In this document: positions 39,200-51,445 of the stretch, piece by piece
Position numbering within the stretch: position 1 is the stretch's first letter
How the letters are laid out: every line of letters starts with the position of its first letter
NCBI RefSeq assembly: GCF_002075345.1
Contig: NZ_NAEW01000018.1
Location: forward strand, 22,214 to 86,213
Source of the DNA: Citrobacter braakii
GTDB lineage: Bacteria > Pseudomonadota > Gammaproteobacteria > Enterobacterales > Enterobacteriaceae
DNA length: 64,000 bases
Direction of reading: 5' to 3'
The notes under the pieces: model-generated
What the model was told of the DNA's origin: nothing
What the model saw: only the letters and a program-made list of their open reading frames with translations
Database searches by the model: none
Program-made: the position numbers and the translations under genes

Positions 39200-39223
39200 G
39201 ATGTGTAAACATCTGGATGGCTA
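39200..39223. promoter_or_regulatory. Met boxes (MetJ operator) of metE
   Basis: Three adjacent 8-base units, GATGTGTA-AACATCTG-GATGGCTA, resemble AGACGTCT met boxes and overlap the likely metE -10 hexamer TAAAAT (39222-39227). MetJ with S-adenosylmethionine would block RNA polymerase here. The sequence matches what I recall of the E. coli metE operator. Confidence 0.75.
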
Positions 39224-39248
39224 AAATCCTTCGTCTTTTAAATTTATG

Positions 39249-39322
39249 GTGCGTTGGCTGCGTTTTTCCACCCCGGTCACTTACTTCAGTAAGCTCCTGG
39301 GATGAATAAACTTGCCACCTTC
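39249..39322. repeat. ERIC element in the metE leader
   Basis: GCGTTGGCTGCGTTTTTCC ... CCCCGGTCACTTACTTCAG, then TAAGCTCCTGGGATGAATAA and CTTGCCACCTTCC. This closely matches the ERIC core used for the ERIC1R/ERIC2 PCR primers. It lies between the met boxes and the metE start codon. Confidence 0.85.
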
Positions 39323-39369
39323 CCTAAATTAAAAATCAATAGGATTTACATATAATTAGAGGAAGAAAA

Positions 39370-41631
39370 ATGACAATACTTAATCACACCCTCGGTTTCC
39401 CTCGCGTTGGCCTGCGTCGCGAGCTGAAAAAAGCGCAAGAAAGCTACTGGGCGGGAAATTCTTCCCGTGAAGATTTGCTAACCGTTGGCCGCGAGCTGCG
39501 TGCCCGTCACTGGGATCAGCAGAAGCAGGCGGGCGTTGACCTGCTGCCGGTGGGTGATTTTGCCTGGTACGATCACGTGCTGACCACCAGCCTGCTGCTC
39601 GGCAACGTTCCGGCTCGTCATCAAAATAAAGACGGCTCGGTCGATATCGATACCTTATTCCGCATTGGCCGTGGCCGCGCACCAACCGGGGAGCCCGCGG
39701 CGGCGGCAGAAATGACCAAATGGTTTAACACCAACTATCACTACATGGTGCCAGAGTTCACCAAAGGTCAGCAGTTCAAACTGACCTGGACCCAACTGTT
39801 GGATGAAGTGGATGAAGCGTTGGCGCTCGGTCACAAGGTGAAACCTGTGCTGCTGGGACCGGTAACTTACCTGTGGCTGGGGAAAGTGAAGGGCGAACAG
39901 TTTGACCGCCTGAGCCTGTTGAACGATATTCTGCCGGTTTACCAGCAGGTGCTGGCTGAGCTGGCGAAACGCGGTATTGAGTGGGTGCAGATTGATGAAC
40001 CGGCTCTGGTGCTGGAGCTGCCTCAGGTTTGGCTGAACGCCTTCAAACCGGCGTATGACGCGCTGACGGGTCAGGTGAAGCTGCTGCTGACCACCTACTT
40101 CGAAGGCGTAACGCCAAACCTGGATACCATTACCGCGCTGCCGGTGCAGGGGCTGCACGTTGACTTCGTGCACGGTAAAGATGATGTGGCCGAGCTGCAC
40201 AAACGTCTGCCTGCCGACTGGTTGCTGTCAGCGGGGCTGGTGAACGGTCGCAACGTCTGGCGTGCCGATCTCAGCGAAAAATACGCGCAAATTAAAGATA
40301 TCGTCGGGAAACGTGACCTGTGGGTAGCTTCTTCCTGCTCCTTGCTGCACAGCCCAATCGATCTCAGCGTGGAAACCCGCCTTGATGCAGAAGTGAAGAG
40401 CTGGTTTGCCTTCGCCCTACAAAAATGTGGCGAGCTGGCGCTGCTGCGTGATGCGTTGAACAGCGGTGATACGGCGGCAATTGTGGCGTGGAGCGCACCG
40501 ATCCAGGCTCGTCGTCACTCTACCCGCGTACACAACACCGCAGTGGAAAAACGTCTGGCGGCGATCACCGCCCAGGACAGCCAACGTACCAACGCTTACC
40601 CGGTACGCGCCGAAGCGCAGCGTGCCCGCTTTAATCTGCCGGCATGGCCGACCACCACTATCGGCTCATTCCCGCAAACCACGGAAATTCGCGGCCTGCG
40701 TCTGGACTTCAAAAAGGGCAATCTGGATGCCGGTAACTACCGCACCGGTATCGCGGAACATATCAAACAGGCGATCGTTGAACAGGAACGTCTGGGGCTC
40801 GACGTGCTGGTGCACGGTGAAGCCGAACGTAACGACATGGTGGAATATTTTGGCGAGCACCTGGACGGATTCGTCTTTACCCAGAATGGTTGGGTGCAGA
40901 GCTACGGCTCTCGCTGCGTGAAGCCGCCGGTGGTTATTGGCGATGTCAGCCGCCCGGAAGCGATTACCGTGGAGTGGGCGAAGTATGCCCAGTCGCTGAC
41001 CGACAAACCGGTAAAAGGCATGTTGACCGGTCCGGTGACCATTCTCTGCTGGTCATTCCCGCGTGAAGACGTGACGCGTGAAACCATCGCTAAGCAGATT
41101 GCGCTGGCGCTGCGTGATGAGGTAGCGGATCTGGAAGCGGCGGGTATTGGCATCATCCAGATTGACGAACCGGCACTGCGCGAAGGTCTGCCACTGCGCC
41201 GCAGCGACTGGGCGGCGTATCTGGAGTGGGGCGTGGAAGCCTTCCGCATTAACGCGGCGGTGGCGAAGGATGAAACCCAGATCCACACCCACATGTGTTA
41301 CTGCGAGTTCAACGACATCATGGACTCCATTGCGGCGCTGGACGCGGACGTGATCACCATTGAGACTTCACGCTCTGATATGGAGCTGCTGGAATCGTTT
41401 GAAGAGTTCGACTATCCGAACGAAATCGGGCCGGGCGTATACGATATTCACTCGCCGAACGTCCCGAGCGTGGAGTGGATTGAAGCCCTGCTGAAGAAAG
41501 CCGAGCAGCGTATTCCGGCCGAGCGTCTGTGGGTCAACCCGGACTGCGGCCTGAAAACGCGCGGTTGGCCGGAAACCCGCGCCGCGCTGGCGAACATGGT
41601 CAAAGCTGCGCAGAACCTGCGTCAGGCGTAA
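39370..41631 (+). CDS. metE: MetE, cobalamin-independent methionine synthase
   Basis: Transfers the methyl group of 5-methyltetrahydropteroyl-tri-L-glutamate to homocysteine. 753 residues, identical in length to E. coli. Two barrel domains: the N-terminal one opens [25 protein letters not shown], and the C-terminal one binds zinc through HTHMCYCEF (His641, Cys643 in E. coli numbering) and [11 protein letters not shown] (Cys726). AGAGGA precedes the ATG. It is controlled from the divergent metR-metE region. Confidence 0.98.
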   Translation: MTILNHTLGFPRVGLRRELKKAQESYWAGNSSREDLLTVGRELRARHWDQQKQAGVDLLPVGDFAWYDHVLTTSLLLGNVPARHQNKDGSVDIDTLFRIGRGRAPTGEPAAAAEMTKWFNTNYHYMVPEFTKGQQFKLTWTQLLDEVDEALALGHKVKPVLLGPVTYLWLGKVKGEQFDRLSLLNDILPVYQQVLAELAKRGIEWVQIDEPALVLELPQVWLNAFKPAYDALTGQVKLLLTTYFEGVTPNLDTITALPVQGLHVDFVHGKDDVAELHKRLPADWLLSAGLVNGRNVWRADLSEKYAQIKDIVGKRDLWVASSCSLLHSPIDLSVETRLDAEVKSWFAFALQKCGELALLRDALNSGDTAAIVAWSAPIQARRHSTRVHNTAVEKRLAAITAQDSQRTNAYPVRAEAQRARFNLPAWPTTTIGSFPQTTEIRGLRLDFKKGNLDAGNYRTGIAEHIKQAIVEQERLGLDVLVHGEAERNDMVEYFGEHLDGFVFTQNGWVQSYGSRCVKPPVVIGDVSRPEAITVEWAKYAQSLTDKPVKGMLTGPVTILCWSFPREDVTRETIAKQIALALRDEVADLEAAGIGIIQIDEPALREGLPLRRSDWAAYLEWGVEAFRINAAVAKDETQIHTHMCYCEFNDIMDSIAALDADVITIETSRSDMELLESFEEFDYPNEIGPGVYDIHSPNVPSVEWIEALLKKAEQRIPAERLWVNPDCGLKTRGWPETRAALANMVKAAQNLRQA

Positions 41632-41643
41632 TTCAGAGCCGGT

Positions 41644-41724
41644 GGCCGGGAAGCGCAAGCGCTTACCCGGCTTACAGGAAATAGCAAGAGTTGTAGGCCC
41701 GGTAAGGTGTAGTCGCTGCCGGGC
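41644..41724. repeat. Pair of REP elements between metE and ysgA
   Basis: Two REP palindromes, 41644-41671 and 41697-41724 (each starting GGCCGGG or GCCCGGT and closing CCCGGC or GCCGGGC), are separated by 25 bases, a BIME-like arrangement in a convergent gap. Confidence 0.85.
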
Positions 41725-41733
41725 AATTAACGT

Positions 41734-42540
41734 TTATTTCTTCCCGCCGTATTGTGTGAACCACTCCAGCATTCTCAGCCAGCCATCTTTTGCGGACTCT
41801 TCGTGATAGCTCGGACGATAATCGGCGTTAAATGCATGTCCGGCATCGGGATAGACCACGATTTCCGCTTTTGCATTGGCGGCGCGTAGCGCCTGACGCA
41901 TTGTTTCAACGGTATCTTGCGGAATACTGGTGTCCTGGCCGCCATAAAGTCCCAGAACGGGGGCGTTAAGATCGGTCGCGATATCAACAGGATGTTTCGG
42001 CGAGTTGAGAGTTTTATCGCCCACCAGTTTGCCATACCACGCTACCGCCGCTTTTAACTGCGGATTATGAGCTGCATACAGCCAGGTGATGCGTCCACCC
42101 CAGCAAAATCCGGTGATCATCAACTGGTGGGCATCTCCTCCGTTACGAGAAGCCCAACTGGCGACATGATCCAGATCGGCCAATACCTGAGAGTCAGGCA
42201 CTTTGGCGACAAGGCTGCTGAGCAACGTAGGGATATCGGCAAAGTCATTGGGATCGCCTTCACGAAAATAGAGCTCTGGTGCGATAGCCAGATACCCTTC
42301 CAGAGCCAGACGGCGGCAAACGTCACGAATGTGTTCATGAATGCCAAAAATCTCCTGCACGACAATGACCACAGGCAGCGGGCCATCGGACTGTTTTGGT
42401 CGTGCGTGATACGCTGGCATATCATCGCCTTGTGAAGGTATGGACGTTACACCGGCGATAATGGCGTTATCCGGAGTGTGAACCGTGGTAGACGTCGGTG
42501 GAGATACAGCAGGTGCAAAGCCAGATTGTCGTGTTGTCAT
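41734..42540 (-). CDS. ysgA: YsgA, dienelactone hydrolase family protein
   Basis: 268 residues, alpha/beta hydrolase of the DLH family. The nucleophile lies in ITGFCWGGRITW, so it is cysteine (GxCxGG), as in carboxymethylenebutenolidases. The catalytic Asp and His are in YGGQDTSIP and YPDAGHAFNADY. Residues 1-40 are polar and Ser/Thr/Pro-rich with no signal peptide, as I recall for E. coli YsgA. The natural substrate is unknown. It is divergent from udp. Confidence 0.9.
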   Translation of the reverse strand: MTTRQSGFAPAVSPPTSTTVHTPDNAIIAGVTSIPSQGDDMPAYHARPKQSDGPLPVVIVVQEIFGIHEHIRDVCRRLALEGYLAIAPELYFREGDPNDFADIPTLLSSLVAKVPDSQVLADLDHVASWASRNGGDAHQLMITGFCWGGRITWLYAAHNPQLKAAVAWYGKLVGDKTLNSPKHPVDIATDLNAPVLGLYGGQDTSIPQDTVETMRQALRAANAKAEIVVYPDAGHAFNADYRPSYHEESAKDGWLRMLEWFTQYGGKK

Positions 42541-42665
42541 GGTATTCTCCGTACCCTTAAATATTCAGCCAAAAAGCGCATTGTTAACTATAGACACATG
42601 CAACGAACCACATTGCCTTAAACGGTCTATCTTTTGTGCAGGGCTTCCTTACATCGCATCATTTA

Positions 42666-42681
42666 TGTGATTCAAGTCACT
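42666..42681. promoter_or_regulatory. Distal CRP site of udp
   Basis: TGTGA-TTCAAG-TCACT, one mismatch from the CRP consensus. Its centre is 53 bases upstream of the centre of the proximal site, close to the -93.5/-41.5 arrangement of E. coli udp, where CytR binds between the two CRP dimers. Confidence 0.85.
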
Positions 42682-42718
42682 ATTTTATGGTAATGGAATG
42701 CAATTGATTTACATCATA

Positions 42719-42734
42719 GTGATGACTGTCACGA
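42719..42734. promoter_or_regulatory. Proximal CRP site of udp
   Basis: AGTGA-TGACTG-TCACG, two mismatches from consensus, lies about 41 bases before the expected start of transcription. A TAAAGT -10 element is at 42756-42761. Confidence 0.75.
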
Positions 42735-42805
42735 AAATATGTTCATGCCTTCGGTAAAGTGTGTTTTTGCTTCTTCTGACAAAACCGATTCACAGAGGAG
42801 TTTTT

Positions 42806-43567
42806 ATGTCTAAGTCTGATGTTTTTCATCTCGGCCTCACTAAGAACGATTTACAAGGGGCTCAGCTCGCTATCGTCCCTGGCGACCCGGAGCGTGTGGA
42901 AAAGATCGCCGCGCTGATGGATAAGCCGGTTAAGCTGGCATCTCATCGCGAGTTCACTACCTGGCGTGCTGAGCTGGATGGTAAAGCCGTGATCGTTTGC
43001 TCTACCGGTATCGGCGGTCCGTCAACCTCTATTGCCGTAGAAGAACTGGCACAGCTGGGCATTCGTACCTTCCTGCGTATCGGTACGACTGGCGCCATCC
43101 AGCCACATATCAATGTAGGTGATGTACTGGTCACCACAGCATCTGTCCGTCTGGACGGTGCAAGCCTGCACTTCGCGCCAATGGAATTCCCGGCCGTCGC
43201 GGACTTCGAGTGCACCACCGCGCTGGTGGAAGCGGCGAAATCTATCGGCGCCACCACCCACGTAGGCGTTACCGCGTCTTCTGATACCTTCTATCCGGGC
43301 CAGGAGCGTTATGACACCTTCTCTGGTCGCGTAGTGAGCCGTTTCAAAGGCTCAATGGAAGAGTGGCAGTCTATGGGCGTCATGAACTACGAAATGGAAT
43401 CTGCTACGCTGCTCACCATGTGCGCAAGCCAGGGTCTGCGTGCCGGTATGGTCGCGGGTGTTATCGTGAACCGTACTCAGCAAGAGATCCCTAATGCGGA
43501 AACGATGAAACAAACAGAAAGCCACGCGGTGAAAATCGTGGTGGAAGCTGCGCGTCGTTTACTGTAA
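42806..43567 (+). CDS. udp: Udp, uridine phosphorylase
   Basis: Cleaves uridine with phosphate to uracil and ribose-1-phosphate in the cytoplasm, allowing use of nucleosides. 253 residues from the ATG at 42806 (AGAGGAG before it); the upstream in-frame extension lies across the leader. NP-I family: [42 protein letters not shown], and [13 protein letters not shown] for the sugar. The promoter has two CRP sites, and CytR repression is expected. Confidence 0.97.
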   Translation: MSKSDVFHLGLTKNDLQGAQLAIVPGDPERVEKIAALMDKPVKLASHREFTTWRAELDGKAVIVCSTGIGGPSTSIAVEELAQLGIRTFLRIGTTGAIQPHINVGDVLVTTASVRLDGASLHFAPMEFPAVADFECTTALVEAAKSIGATTHVGVTASSDTFYPGQERYDTFSGRVVSRFKGSMEEWQSMGVMNYEMESATLLTMCASQGLRAGMVAGVIVNRTQQEIPNAETMKQTESHAVKIVVEAARRLL

Positions 43568-43582
43568 TTCTCCCGTCTATTC

Positions 43583-43609
43583 AAAAAGGCCGGCGTGTTC
43601 GGCCTTTTT
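43583..43609 (+). terminator. udp terminator
   Basis: AAAAAGGCCG-GCGTGTT-CGGCCTTTTT: a 10-bp stem whose A-run and T-run make it potentially bidirectional. It lies 15 bases after udp. Confidence 0.92.
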
Positions 43610-43707
43610 ATTTTGCGTAGTGCCTCGCAGGAAATCCCTTTTAAACTGGACGTTTATACAGCACAATTCTATTTTATGCGGGTAAGTCGTTGCTGTAAGG
43701 GGGCGTT

Positions 43708-45138
43708 GTGGATATTTCAATTATGATGAGTGCCGTGCTGGCGTTAGCCGCAGGGCTGCTGGTGGGGTGGCTGGCAACAAAAGCGCACGCCGATCGGATC
43801 CGTGCCGACCTCATCGAAGAACGACGCGAACTGGATATTGCGCTAAGCGCCGCCCGCCAGCAGCTCTCACAGGAAGCCCACTGGCGCGATGAGTGCGAAT
43901 TACTCAATAACGAATTGCGCAGCCTGCACAGCATCAACACCTCTCTGGAAGCCGATCTTCGAGAAGTCACTACCCGACTGGAAGCGACGCAGCAGCATGC
44001 GGAAGATAAAATCCGCCAGATGATCAACAGCGAACAGCGTCTGAGCGAACAGTTTGAAAATCTGGCGAACCGTATTTTCGAGCACAGCAACCGTCGTGTA
44101 GACGAGCAAAATCGCCAAAGCCTGAACAGCCTGCTTACACCGCTTCGCGAACAACTGGACGGTTTTCGACGCCAGGTTCAGGATAGCTTTGGTAAAGAGG
44201 CGCAAGAACGCCATACTCTGGCGCACGAAATTCGTAATCTGCAGCAACTGAACGCGCAGATGGCGCAGGAAGCGGTAAACCTGACGCGGGCATTAAAAGG
44301 CGATAACAAAACGCAGGGCAACTGGGGCGAGGTCGTACTCACGCGGGTGCTTGAGGCTTCCGGTCTGCGCGAAGGCTATGAATACGAAACCCAGGTCAGC
44401 ATTGAGAACGACGCCCGTTCGCGGATGCAGCCAGATGTCATCGTCCGGTTACCGCAGGGCAAAGATGTGGTGATCGACGCGAAAATGACGCTGGTCGCCT
44501 ATGAACGCTATTTTAATGCTGAAGATGAATACACCCGCGAGAGCGCGTTGCAGGAGCACATCGCCTCGGTACGAAACCATATCCGTCTGCTGGGGCGCAA
44601 AGACTATCAGCAACTTCCTGGGCTACGCACACTTGACTATGTGCTGATGTTTATCCCCGTTGAGCCTGCTTTTTTACTGGCGCTCGATAGACAGCCTGAA
44701 CTGATTACCGAAGCCCTTAAAAATAACATTATGCTGGTTAGCCCTACCACGTTGTTGGTGGCATTGCGCACGATTGCCAACTTGTGGCGCTACGAGCATC
44801 AGAGTCGTAATGCGCAACAGATTGCCGATCGGGCCAGCAAACTTTATGACAAGATGCGGTTGTTTGTGGATGATATGTCGGCAATTGGCCAAAGCCTGGA
44901 TAAAGCCCAGGATAACTACCGACAGGCGATGAAAAAACTCTCTTCAGGTCGTGGAAACGTCCTGTCACAGGCAGAAGCATTTCGCAGTTTAGGCGTGGAA
45001 ATTAAGCGCGAGATTAATCCTGAACTGGCTGAACAAGCCACTACGCAGGATGAAGAGTACCGCTTGCGCTCGGTCCCTGAAACGCAGCAGGATGAACCTT
45101 ACCCTGATGATGAAGCGGTAAACCAGCAATCAAACTAG
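43708..45138 (+). CDS. rmuC: RmuC, DNA recombination-limiting protein
   Basis: 476 residues from the GTG at 43708. An N-terminal membrane segment (about residues 5-20) is followed by a long coiled coil (residues about 30-190) and a nuclease-like domain of the PD-(D/E)XK superfamily (QPDVIVRLPQGKDVVIDAKMTLVAYERYF). In E. coli, loss of RmuC raises inversion at short inverted repeats. The N-terminal membrane segment differs from what I recall for K-12, but the domain order is the same. It lies upstream of ubiE. Confidence 0.94.
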   Translation: MDISIMMSAVLALAAGLLVGWLATKAHADRIRADLIEERRELDIALSAARQQLSQEAHWRDECELLNNELRSLHSINTSLEADLREVTTRLEATQQHAEDKIRQMINSEQRLSEQFENLANRIFEHSNRRVDEQNRQSLNSLLTPLREQLDGFRRQVQDSFGKEAQERHTLAHEIRNLQQLNAQMAQEAVNLTRALKGDNKTQGNWGEVVLTRVLEASGLREGYEYETQVSIENDARSRMQPDVIVRLPQGKDVVIDAKMTLVAYERYFNAEDEYTRESALQEHIASVRNHIRLLGRKDYQQLPGLRTLDYVLMFIPVEPAFLLALDRQPELITEALKNNIMLVSPTTLLVALRTIANLWRYEHQSRNAQQIADRASKLYDKMRLFVDDMSAIGQSLDKAQDNYRQAMKKLSSGRGNVLSQAEAFRSLGVEIKREINPELAEQATTQDEEYRLRSVPETQQDEPYPDDEAVNQQSN

Positions 45139-45232
45139 TCCGTTTGGGGTAGTTGAACCGGGCAGAAGGGTAGGGCAAATTGGCCCAATCTGTTACACTT
45201 CTTGAACATTTTTTGGATGAGCAGGCACTGAG

Positions 45233-45988
45233 ATGGTGGATAATTCACAAGAAACGACGCACTTTGGCTTTCAGACCGTCGCTAAAGAGCAGAAAGCTGA
45301 CATGGTGGCCCACGTTTTTCATTCTGTGGCGTCTAAATATGACGTTATGAATGACTTAATGTCATTTGGCATTCATCGTTTGTGGAAGCGCTTCACCATT
45401 GACTGCAGTGGCGTGCGTCGCGGGCAAACCGTTCTCGATTTGGCGGGCGGTACGGGCGATCTGACGGCGAAATTCTCTCGCATGGTAGGCGAAACTGGCA
45501 AAGTTGTGCTGGCGGATATCAACGACTCAATGCTCAAAATGGGTCGCGAAAAGCTGCGTAATATCGGCGTCGTGGGTAACGTTGAGTACGTTCAGGCGAA
45601 TGCGGAAGCATTACCTTTCCCAGACAACACGTTTGACTGCATCACCATCTCTTTCGGTCTGCGCAACGTAACGGATAAAGACAAAGCATTACGATCTATG
45701 TATCGCGTGTTGAAGCCGGGCGGACGTCTACTGGTGCTGGAGTTCTCCAAGCCGATTATCGAACCGCTGAGTAAAGCCTACGACGCATACTCTTTCCACG
45801 TTTTGCCGCGCATTGGTTCTATGGTGGCAAGCGATGCAGACAGTTATCGCTATTTGGCGGAGTCCATCCGCATGCATCCCGATCAGGACACCTTAAAAGC
45901 AATGATGCAAGATGCCGGGTTCGAAAGCGTTGATTACTACAACCTGACGGCAGGTGTCGTTGCGCTGCATCGTGGTTACAAGTTCTGA
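45233..45988 (+). CDS. ubiE: UbiE, C-methyltransferase of ubiquinone and menaquinone synthesis
   Basis: Methylates 2-octaprenyl-6-methoxy-1,4-benzoquinol and demethylmenaquinol with SAM. 251 residues. The SAM-binding motif is [17 protein letters not shown], followed by [16 protein letters not shown] and the family signatures [30 protein letters not shown] and [17 protein letters not shown]. It heads the ubiE-ubiJ-ubiB cluster, whose products act in a common ubiquinone complex. Confidence 0.97.
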   Translation: MVDNSQETTHFGFQTVAKEQKADMVAHVFHSVASKYDVMNDLMSFGIHRLWKRFTIDCSGVRRGQTVLDLAGGTGDLTAKFSRMVGETGKVVLADINDSMLKMGREKLRNIGVVGNVEYVQANAEALPFPDNTFDCITISFGLRNVTDKDKALRSMYRVLKPGGRLLVLEFSKPIIEPLSKAYDAYSFHVLPRIGSMVASDADSYRYLAESIRMHPDQDTLKAMMQDAGFESVDYYNLTAGVVALHRGYKF

Positions 45989-46001
45989 CAGGAGATTGGG
46001 G

Positions 46002-48244
<2,243 letters not shown>

Positions 48245-48322
48245 ATTTTTCATCGCCCTAGGCAGGTCGTGTAACGTATACTACGGCCTTATTAATTCAT
48301 CATCTATGACAGAGGAACATGT

Positions 48323-48577
48323 ATGGGTGGTATCAGTATTTGGCAGTTGTTGATCATTGCCGTCATCGTTGTACTGCTATTTGGCACCAAGAAACTCGGC
48401 TCCATCGGTTCCGATCTTGGCGCGTCGATTAAAGGCTTCAAAAAAGCAATGGGTGATGATGAGCCAAAGCAAGATAAAACCAGCCAGGACGCTGATTTTA
48501 CTGCTAAATCCATTACCGATAAGCAGGGCGAAGTGAAAAAAGAAGACGCCAAAAGCCAAGATAAAGAGCAGGTATAA
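48323..48577 (+). CDS. tatA: TatA, twin-arginine translocase subunit
   Basis: 84 residues, a few shorter than I recall for E. coli. One N-terminal membrane helix ([17 protein letters not shown]) is followed by the hinge and amphipathic helix [21 protein letters not shown] and a charged, unstructured tail. Many copies form the protein-conducting assembly for folded proteins. The stop codon of the tail is followed three bases later by tatB. A TATACT -10-like element lies at 48277-48282. Confidence 0.97.
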   Translation: MGGISIWQLLIIAVIVVLLFGTKKLGSIGSDLGASIKGFKKAMGDDEPKQDKTSQDADFTAKSITDKQGEVKKEDAKSQDKEQV

Positions 48578-48580
48578 TCC

Positions 48581-49129
48581 GTGTTTGATATCGGTTTTAG
48601 CGAACTGTTATTGGTGTTCGTGATTGGCCTCATCGTCCTGGGGCCGCAACGATTACCTGTAGCGGTAAAAACGGTTGCTGGCTGGGTTCGTGCTTTGCGT
48701 TCCCTGGCAACTACTGTTCAGAATGAACTGACCCAGGAGCTTAAGCTTCAGGAGTTTCAGGACAGCCTGAAGAAAGTAGAGAAAGCGAGCCTGACAAATC
48801 TGACCCCGGAGTTGAAAGCCTCAATGGATGAGCTGCGTGAAGCGGCAGAGTCGATGAAGCGTTCTTACAGTGTGCACGATCCTGAGAAAGAGAGCGATGA
48901 AGCGCACACTATCCATAATCCGGTGGTGAAAGAAACTGAAGCGCAGCGAGAAGGGGTCACCCCTGCTGCCGCTGAAAACCAGGCCAGTTCGCCGGAGCAA
49001 AAACCGGAATCCACGGGTGCTAAAACGCCAGAGCCAACGGAAAACACTTCCGCTACGTTAATGGATGCAGAAAAGAAAGCTGTCGCACCTGTTGCCGAAT
49101 CCTCCCCCTCGTCGAGTGATAAACCGTAA
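48581..49129 (+). CDS. tatB: TatB, twin-arginine translocase receptor subunit
   Basis: 182 residues. The N-terminal membrane helix [28 protein letters not shown] holds the conserved Glu8 and GP hinge. An amphipathic helix follows, then a long tail rich in Glu, Ser, Pro and Ala, about ten residues longer than I recall for K-12; such tail length varies among species. With TatC it forms the receptor for twin-arginine signal peptides. The start codon is GTG at 48581. Confidence 0.96.
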   Translation: MFDIGFSELLLVFVIGLIVLGPQRLPVAVKTVAGWVRALRSLATTVQNELTQELKLQEFQDSLKKVEKASLTNLTPELKASMDELREAAESMKRSYSVHDPEKESDEAHTIHNPVVKETEAQREGVTPAAAENQASSPEQKPESTGAKTPEPTENTSATLMDAEKKAVAPVAESSPSSSDKP

Positions 49130-49131
49130 AC

Positions 49132-49923
49132 ATGGCTGTAGAAGATACCCAACCGCTCATCACGCATCTTATTGAGCTGCGTAAGCGACTCCTGAACTGC
49201 ATCATTGCGGTAATCGTGATCTTTCTGGCGTTGGTTTACTTTGCCAACGACATTTACCATATGGTCGCGGCACCGTTGATTAAACAGATGCCGCAGGGTG
49301 CAACAATGATCGCCACCGATGTGGCTTCGCCGTTCTTTACCCCAATCAAGTTGACCTTCATGGTATCGCTGATCCTGTCAGCGCCAGTGATCCTCTACCA
49401 GGTGTGGGCATTTATTGCGCCAGCGTTGTATAAACATGAACGCCGTCTGGTTGTTCCGCTGCTGGTCTCCAGTTCGTTGTTGTTCTACATCGGCATGGCA
49501 TTCGCCTATTTTGTTGTCTTCCCGTTAGCGTTTGGTTTTCTGGCCAACACGGCTCCGCAAGGCGTGCAGGTATCAACGGACATTGCCAGCTATCTCAGCT
49601 TTGTAATGGCGCTATTTATGGCTTTCGGTGTCTCTTTTGAGGTGCCTGTCGCCATCGTGCTGCTATGCTGGATGGGCATTACGACGCCAGATGATTTACG
49701 TAAAAAACGTCCTTATGTTGTGGTGGGTGCTTTTGTCGTCGGGATGCTACTGACTCCGCCAGATGTCTTCTCGCAAACGTTGTTGGCGATACCGATGTAC
49801 TGCCTGTTCGAGGTGGGTGTTTTCTTCTCTCGTTTCTATGTCGGTAAGCGACGTACGAGAGATGAGGACAACGAGGCTGAAGAAGCAAAAGAAGCCGAAG
49901 CCACCGAGAAAACTGAAGAATAA
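49132..49923 (+). CDS. tatC: TatC, twin-arginine translocase core subunit
   Basis: 263 residues with six membrane segments. The conserved cytoplasmic N-terminal [15 protein letters not shown], which touches the twin arginines, [11 protein letters not shown], and [17 protein letters not shown] are complete. The C terminus is a very acidic, lysine/alanine-rich tail ([20 protein letters not shown]). The gene starts two bases after the tatB stop codon. Confidence 0.97.
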   Translation: MAVEDTQPLITHLIELRKRLLNCIIAVIVIFLALVYFANDIYHMVAAPLIKQMPQGATMIATDVASPFFTPIKLTFMVSLILSAPVILYQVWAFIAPALYKHERRLVVPLLVSSSLLFYIGMAFAYFVVFPLAFGFLANTAPQGVQVSTDIASYLSFVMALFMAFGVSFEVPVAIVLLCWMGITTPDDLRKKRPYVVVGAFVVGMLLTPPDVFSQTLLAIPMYCLFEVGVFFSRFYVGKRRTRDEDNEAEEAKEAEATEKTEE

Positions 49924-49927
49924 ATTC

Positions 49928-49947
49928 AACCGCCCGTCAGGGCGGTT
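49928..49947 (+). other. Hairpin between tatC and tatD
   Basis: AACCGCCC-GTCA-GGGCGGTT, a strong 8-bp stem just after tatC, without a T-run. It could reduce read-through into tatD or protect the tatABC mRNA. Confidence 0.6.
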
Positions 49948-49964
49948 GTCATATGGGAGGAAGC

Positions 49965-50747
49965 ATGTTTGATATTGGCGTTAATTTAACCAGTTCACAA
50001 TTTGCGAAAGACCGGGATGAGGTCGTGGCGCGCGCCTTTGCTGCGGGCGTAAACGGTATGCTTCTGACCGGAACAAGCCTTCACGAAAGCCAGCAGGCGT
50101 TAAAGCTGGCGCAGCATTATCCGCATTGCTGGTCCACGGCTGGCGTGCACCCGCATGACAGCAGCCAATGGCAATCCTCAACGGAAGACGAGATTATCAC
50201 GCTGGCAAACCAGTCGAAGGTAGTCGCTATTGGTGAGTGCGGCCTGGATTTCAATCGCAATTTCTCCACGCCGCAGGAACAGGAACGTGCTTTTGAAGCG
50301 CAACTGCGCATTGCTGCTGAACTGCAGATGCCGATTTTCATGCATTGTCGGGATGCGCATGAGCGTTTTCTGACGTTGCTGGAGCCGTGGCTGGACAGCC
50401 TCCCAGGCGCGGTGCTGCACTGTTTCACCGGTTCGCGCCAGGAGATGCAGGACTGCGTGGACCGAGGGCTTTATATCGGTATCACCGGGTGGGTCTGTGA
50501 TGAACGCCGGGGGATGGAACTGCGGGAGCTGCTGCCGTTTATTCCGGTGGAAAGACTGCTGATAGAAACCGATGCACCTTACCTGCTCCCTCGCGACTTA
50601 ACGCCTAAACCGACGTCACGTCGCAATGAACCGGCGCACCTGCCGCATATTCTTGAGCGAATTGCTCACTGGCGTGGGGAAGACCCTCAATGGCTGTCAG
50701 CAACCATTGATGCCAACGTCAGAACGCTGTTCGAAGTGACCTTCTAA
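49965..50747 (+). CDS. tatD: TatD, metal-dependent DNase
   Basis: 260 residues from the ATG at 49965 (GGAGGA upstream). TatD-family TIM barrel with the metal-binding positions [50 protein letters not shown] and [12 protein letters not shown]. The E. coli enzyme is a 3'-5' exonuclease involved in repair of oxidised DNA; it is not needed for Tat export despite its place in the operon. It is convergent with rfaH, with five bases between stop codons. Confidence 0.96.
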   Translation: MFDIGVNLTSSQFAKDRDEVVARAFAAGVNGMLLTGTSLHESQQALKLAQHYPHCWSTAGVHPHDSSQWQSSTEDEIITLANQSKVVAIGECGLDFNRNFSTPQEQERAFEAQLRIAAELQMPIFMHCRDAHERFLTLLEPWLDSLPGAVLHCFTGSRQEMQDCVDRGLYIGITGWVCDERRGMELRELLPFIPVERLLIETDAPYLLPRDLTPKPTSRRNEPAHLPHILERIAHWRGEDPQWLSATIDANVRTLFEVTF

Positions 50748-50752
50748 ACGAC

Positions 50753-51241
50753 TTATATTTTTCGAAAACCGGTATTTTTCACGCTCTGCTTAATCTCTTT
50801 ATTCAAGAGGTTAAGTAGCAGCATGGAACGCGCTTCGCCATCCGGTTCGGTGAAGATCGCTTTCAGCCCCTCAAACGCCCCTTCAGTAATAATCACGCTA
50901 TCCCCTGGCTGAGGGGTTTGCGGGTCAACAATACCTTCAGGCTTGTAGATAGAAAGCTGGTGAATTACGGGGGATGGGACGGTCGCAGGCGTCGCTCCAA
51001 AACGAACGAAATGGCTGACACCACGCGTGGCGTTGATCGTGGTGGTGTGGATCACTTCCGGGTCGAACTCGACAAACATGTAATTAGGGAATAGTGGTTC
51101 ACTGACTGTGGTACGTTTACCGCGCACCATTTTTTCCAGGGTGATCATAGGCGTCAGGCAGTTCACCGCCTGTCTTTCCAGGTGTTCCTGGGCTCGCTGA
51201 AGTTGCCCACGTTTGCAGTACAGTAAATACCAGGATTGCAT
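50753..51241 (-). CDS. rfaH: RfaH, NusG-like transcription antiterminator
   Basis: 162 residues from the ATG at 51241; an upstream in-frame start exists but the extra residues are not family-like. The N-terminal NGN domain ([24 protein letters not shown] ... [12 protein letters not shown]) is linked to a C-terminal KOW region ([19 protein letters not shown]) that switches fold when released at ops sites. RfaH reduces pausing and termination in long envelope operons such as LPS and capsule, and recruits ribosomes. Confidence 0.97.
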   Translation of the reverse strand: MQSWYLLYCKRGQLQRAQEHLERQAVNCLTPMITLEKMVRGKRTTVSEPLFPNYMFVEFDPEVIHTTTINATRGVSHFVRFGATPATVPSPVIHQLSIYKPEGIVDPQTPQPGDSVIITEGAFEGLKAIFTEPDGEARSMLLLNLLNKEIKQSVKNTGFRKI

Positions 51242-51445
51242 AATAACTCTTATTCGCTTGTTCTGAGCGCTAGCATAGCAAAAGCCATGAGTTAAGTTAA
51301 TTATACCCACCTCAAAGCAGGCTGAAACCCAACGGATATATACTCCCAGGGCTTATATGTATTGCCAGAGTTCACGCTAATTTAACAAAAATACAGCATC
51401 ACAATGATGAACGCCGTATAATGAAGCGCTTACGAAGAGGCCACA

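Noticed and set aside
41644..41724. Closely spaced palindromes that might suggest a CRISPR array
   Set aside because: Only two units, both REP-type palindromes of unequal sequence; no repeat-spacer pattern and no cas genes.
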